From positions 2,970,001 to 3,034,000 of the forward strand of contig NZ_CP042466.1 of the NCBI RefSeq assembly GCF_008330225.1: a stretch of 64,000 nucleotides of DNA, given 5' to 3'. This document shows positions 60,867 to 64,000 of the stretch, in pieces. How positions within the stretch are numbered: position 1 is the stretch's first letter; the number at the start of each line of letters is the position of its first letter. The stretch is from Geobacter sp. FeAm09 (GTDB lineage: Bacteria > Desulfobacterota > Desulfuromonadia > Geobacterales > Pseudopelobacteraceae). A program made the position numbers and the translations under genes. The notes beneath the pieces are model-generated. The model was not told where the DNA came from and ran no database searches. It saw nothing but the letters and a program-made list of their open reading frames with translations.

Positions 60867-62353
60867 TCACTTTTCCCCCAGCGCCGCCTCGATCCGTTCG
60901 CAGAGGGTCTTCAGGATCTTGATGCGGGCGTAGTACTTGTCGTTGGCCTCCACCAGGGTCCAGGGCGCGATGTCGGTGCTGGTGCGGTCGATCATGTCGC
61001 AGACCGCCACCTCGTACTCGCCCCACTTCTCCCGGTTGCGCCAATCCTCGTCCGTGATCTTGAAACGCTTGAAGCCGATCTTCTCCCGCTCCTTGAAGCG
61101 CCTTAACTGTTCCTCCCGGCTGATGGAAAGCCAGAACTTGACCACCACCGTATGGTTGCGCACGAGCTGCTCCTCGAAGTCGTTGATCTCGCCGTAGGCC
61201 CGCATCCAGTCCCCCCGGCCGCACAGCCCCTCCACCCGCTCCACCAGCACCCGGCCGTACCAGGACCGGTCGAAGATGGCAAAGCGCCCCTTGCGGGGGA
61301 TGTTGCGCCAGAAGCGCCACAGATAGGGCTGGGCCAACTCCTCGTCGGTGGGGGCCGCCACCGGGATGATGCGATAGTGGCGCGCGTCCAGGGCCTGGGT
61401 GACGCGGCGGATGCTGCCCCCCTTGCCGGCGGCGTCGTTCCCCTCGAAGACCGTCACCACCGAGAGCTTCCGGAAGCCGGCATGGCGGGTCAGCAGGTTG
61501 AGCCGCCCCTGGTATTTCTCCAGTTCGTCCTCGTAGTCGGACTTTTTCAGCTTCTTCGCCAGGTCCAGGGTTCTCAGGATCAGCAGGTTGTCGATGGTGG
61601 ACATGATGGGGGGGATCGGTTCGTCGTGGCGCGGCGGCTCGGCGGCGTCCAGCCGCTGGCGCAGGGCGGCCAACAGGGCCGTGCCGATGGTCAGGTAGCG
61701 GTAGTTGGGGTCGCTCCCCTCCACGATGGTCCAGGGGGATTCGGCGGTGCTGGTGGTGCGCAGCATCCGCTCCGAGACCTTGCGGAATTTGTCGTACAGC
61801 TTGTAATGCTGCCAGTCGGTATCGGTGACCCGCCAGCGGGTCTTGGGGTCCTTCTCCAGGCTCTTCAGGCGCTTTTTTTGCTCGCTCTGGGAGAGGTGCA
61901 GCCAGAATTTGAGGACCAGCGCCCCCTCGTTGCAGAGCATCCGCTCGAAATGGACGATGCGTTCCAGCCGCTGGTCCAGTTCGGCGTTCTTGATGGTGCC
62001 GTAGACATTTTCCAACAGGGGCGCCGAATACCAGGTGCCGATGAAGATGCCGATCTTCCCCCGGGGGGCAGCACCCGCCAGTAGCGGAACATGGAGGGCC
62101 GCTCCAGTTCTTCGTCGGTCAGGTCGCGCAGGGCGTGGGTCTCGATATGGCGCGGGTCCATCCATTCGTTGAGGAGGTTGACCGTTTCCCCCTTGCCGGC
62201 ACAATCCACGCCGGCCACCAGGAGGATGACCGGAAATTTCTTCGACTGGAGCAGGTCGAGCTGGGCGTCCAAGAGGGCCCCGCGCAGTGCGGGGACCTCC
62301 TTCTTCCAGACGGCTTTGCTGATCGCGTGTCCCAATTCTGCAGACTCGAACAT
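60867..62353 (-). CDS. pap: Polyphosphate:AMP phosphotransferase (two PPK2 domains), reading frame broken at a G/C run
   Basis: Transfers phosphate from polyphosphate to AMP, giving ADP. The N-terminal PPK2 domain (VAGVDCAGKGETVNLLNEWM) is read from the ATG at 62353; the rest, including a second P-loop (FEGNDAAGKGGSIRRVTQAL) and the lid FDRSWYGRVLVERVEG, is in another frame. The break is at 62058-62068, where C5 abuts G6 on the plus strand. One added base gives VLPPRGKIGIFIGTWY (or PPGGK), matching the family, and a 495-residue protein of normal size. GAAGGAGGAA precedes the ATG. Missed base likely. Confidence 0.88.
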
Positions 62354-62365
62354 GGCGTTCCTCCT

Positions 62366-63097
62366 TCAGTATCGCAGCACCTTGTCCAGAAACCCCCGCA
62401 GTTCGGGGGTGGCCGGCTGTTCAAAGAGCTGTGGGGCGTCCCCCCACTCCAGCACCCGCCCCTCGTGGAGAAAGACCACCTGGTCGGCCACCTTGCGGGC
62501 GAAACCAATCTCGTGGGTCACCAGCACGAGCGGCCGCCCCTCCTGGCGCAGCTCGGCGATCAGGTCCAGCACCTCCACGGTCATCTCCGGGTCAAGGGCC
62601 GAGGTCGGCTCGTCCAGGAGCAGCAGGCGCGGTTTTATGGCCACGGCACGGGCTATGGCCACCCGCTGCTGCTGCCCCCCCGAAAGCTGGGCCGGGGTTT
62701 TGAGGGCATGTCCGGCCAGGTGGAACCGGGCCAGCAGCTGCAGGGCATAGGTTGCCGCCTCGGAGGCCTCGTAGCCGTGCACCTTTTCCAGGGGGAGCGC
62801 GATGTTGTCCAGGGCGGTCAGGTGGGGAAACAGGTTGAATGCCTGGAACACCGTCCCGATCCCCCGGCGGTGGCGCAGCAGGTATGCCTCGTTGAACTGT
62901 ATCGGGTCGCCGTCCAGGGCCATCTCGCCACCGTCGGGGGTTTCCAGGCCCGCCAGGATGCGCAGCAGGGTGGATTTCCCGCTGCCGGACGGCCCCAGGA
63001 TGGCGACGGTACGGACCTGGGGGATGGCCAGGGTCACGCCGTCCAGGGCCCGATGGTCGCCGTAGGCCTTGACGATGCCGCGCGCCTCAAGTCGCAT
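62366..63097 (-). CDS. Amino-acid ABC transporter, ATP-binding protein (second system)
   Basis: The product has 243 residues. Walker [18 protein letters not shown]-loop QAFNLFPHLTA, signature [15 protein letters not shown], Walker [13 protein letters not shown] and VTHEIGFARKVAD. GlnQ-like. It overlaps the permease gene by 11 bp and is only 12 bp from pap. Distinct from the system at 44934-48032. Confidence 0.94.
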   Translation of the reverse strand: MRLEARGIVKAYGDHRALDGVTLAIPQVRTVAILGPSGSGKSTLLRILAGLETPDGGEMALDGDPIQFNEAYLLRHRRGIGTVFQAFNLFPHLTALDNIALPLEKVHGYEASEAATYALQLLARFHLAGHALKTPAQLSGGQQQRVAIARAVAIKPRLLLLDEPTSALDPEMTVEVLDLIAELRQEGRPLVLVTHEIGFARKVADQVVFLHEGRVLEWGDAPQLFEQPATPELRGFLDKVLRY

Positions 63098-63875
63098 AGC
63101 GGAACCTCTTTTCCAGGCGTTTGGTCCAGAGGGAGATGGGCAGGGTCAGGACGAGATAGCCGACCGCCAGGGGCAGGTAGCTCTCCAGGGTGCTGAAGGT
63201 GAAGGCGTTCACCTCCTGGGCGTTGAGGGTGAACTCGTTGACCGAGATGATGGAGAGCAGCGACGAATCCTTGATCAGCGAGGCGAATTGCCCGGCCAGG
63301 GGGGGAAGGACCTGGCGGGTCACCTGGGGGAAGATGACGTAGCGGTAGATCTGGGCGCGGGTAAAGCCGATGGCCCGCGCCGATTCCAACTGGGTCTCGC
63401 CGACGCTTTCGATCCCGGCCCGGATGATCTCGGAGATATAGGCCCCGGCGAACATGGCCAGGATGACGACCCCCACCAGGTAGCGGTTGTTGATCCCGAA
63501 GGCGTCGGCCACCACGTAGAAGAAGATCAGGATCTGCACCAAAAGCGGGGTGCCGCGGATGACCTCCATATACACCTGCGCCAGATACCGCACCGGCAGG
63601 AAAGGAGCCCGCTGGGCCAGGGCCGTGGCCAGGCCGGCCACCAGGCTTAACGCCATGGCGGCCGAGGAAACGGCCACCGTTATCAGCCACCCCTTCAGAA
63701 ACTTGTAGCGGTAGGCGTAGACCGCATCCCAGCCCCAGGCGAATTTGACCTGGCTGAAAGCGAACCAGAACAGCAGGGAGAGGAGCAGAAACACCGCCAG
63801 CCAACTGGCGGCGACTGCGGCAGCCGGAATCCTCTCCCCGCGGCTGTCGGGGGTGATGAAGAAGTAGCGTCGCAC
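63087..63875 (-). CDS. Amino-acid ABC transporter, permease (second system)
   Basis: The product has 262 residues (GTG start). HisMQ-type permease: membrane helix at about 20-45, VYMEVIRGTPLLVQILIFFY, EAA loop ESARAIGFTRAQIYRYVIFP and LIKDSSLLSIISVNEF. It starts 10 bp after the substrate-binding protein gene that continues off the window. Confidence 0.93.
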   Translation of the reverse strand: MRRYFFITPDSRGERIPAAAVAASWLAVFLLLSLLFWFAFSQVKFAWGWDAVYAYRYKFLKGWLITVAVSSAAMALSLVAGLATALAQRAPFLPVRYLAQVYMEVIRGTPLLVQILIFFYVVADAFGINNRYLVGVVILAMFAGAYISEIIRAGIESVGETQLESARAIGFTRAQIYRYVIFPQVTRQVLPPLAGQFASLIKDSSLLSIISVNEFTLNAQEVNAFTFSTLESYLPLAVGYLVLTLPISLWTKRLEKRFRYAT

Positions 63876-63885
63876 CGTGGCCCGG

Positions 63886-64000
63886 TTAAAAGAAGAATGG
63901 ATAGTTCAGTTCCTTGAAAGTTGCCTTCTGCTCGTGCAGCCAGGCATCGCCCAGCCGCTCGAAACCGCCCTGCGCACGGAACTCGCCCAGGAACCGGTTG
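63886..64000 (-). CDS. Amino-acid ABC transporter substrate-binding protein, C-terminal end (5' part outside window)
   Basis: On the minus strand the last codons of an open frame read NRFLGEFRAQGGFERLGDAW and end KELNYPFFF before TAA (63888-63886). The pattern ERLGDAWL matches the end of family-3 solute-binding proteins, and the gene lies directly upstream of the permease and ATPase genes. Confidence 0.75.
   Translation of the reverse strand, partial: NRFLGEFRAQGGFERLGDAWLHEQKATFKELNYPFFF

Overview
The window looks like a chromosomal segment of a Desulfuromonadales (Geobacter-like) bacterium. This is an inference from gene content and style, not from a marker gene. The DNA is GC-rich. It carries a small membrane-anchored c-type cytochrome, hydrogenase maturation genes, cobamide synthesis genes with NikR, the carboxyspermidine route to spermidine, a circularly permuted ATP-grasp/alpha-E/transglutaminase operon, a Che-like module with an HDOD protein, and many small palindromic intergenic elements. 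No transposase, phage gene or CRISPR array was seen.

Layout. 0-2.3 kb: dnaK end, dnaJ, a small membrane protein and a two-heme mini-cytochrome. 2.5-7.9 kb: a peptide/amidoligase-type operon (circularly permuted ATP-grasp, alpha-E, transglutaminase, two AstE/AspA-like M14 proteins). 7.9-10.6 kb (minus): THUMP-type RNA methyltransferase, coaE and a metallo-beta-lactamase-fold protein. 10.7-14.1 kb: tRNA-Arg(CCG), a GGDEF protein, DoxX, prfC and a small ORF. 14.2-19.5 kb (minus): cheB-HDOD-cheR-cheA-cheW, divergent from a sigma-54 activator and a lytic transglycosylase (19.9-22.1 kb). 22.2-27.2 kb: a CobJ-CobQ fusion, cbiB, threonine-phosphate decarboxylase and nikR. 27.7-35.7 kb (minus): aroF, a Crp/Fnr regulator, tkt, and the overlapping hsp20-lon-thiL chain. 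36.1-43.6 kb: speA, carboxy(nor)spermidine synthase and decarboxylase, a small ORF and priA. 43.7-44.6 kb (minus): a rhodanese-YceI fusion. 44.9-48.0 kb: a polar amino-acid ABC transporter. 48.3-51.8 kb: a receiver/PAS/histidine kinase and an exporter. 51.9-56.7 kb: hypB-hypF-hypC-hypD. 56.8-58.3 kb: a protoglobin-PsiE membrane protein and a YqeG-type HAD phosphatase. 58.6-60.8 kb: a collagen-like secreted protein and a dockerin-like secreted protein. 60.9-64 kb (minus): polyphosphate:AMP phosphotransferase and a second amino-acid ABC transporter running off the end.

Two patterns cut across the window. First, at least five families of small palindromic elements (about 100-200 bp) sit between, and sometimes inside, co-directional genes. 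One family has four copies of 121-159 bp with AGGTTGTT ends. One element lies inside the reading frame joining CobJ to CobQ and seems to have created the linker. Another supplies the last codons and stop of hypF. Second, four otherwise intact genes (transglutaminase, histidine kinase, hypF, polyphosphate:AMP phosphotransferase) are each broken at C or G runs, and one added base per break (two in the kinase) restores a family-like protein. Missed homopolymer bases are the simplest explanation.

Several enzymes lack a residue expected for catalysis: the second M14 protein (Glu to Gln), the rhodanese domain (Cys to Gly), the metallo-beta-lactamase-fold protein (two motifs altered) and the GGDEF protein (GSDEF).
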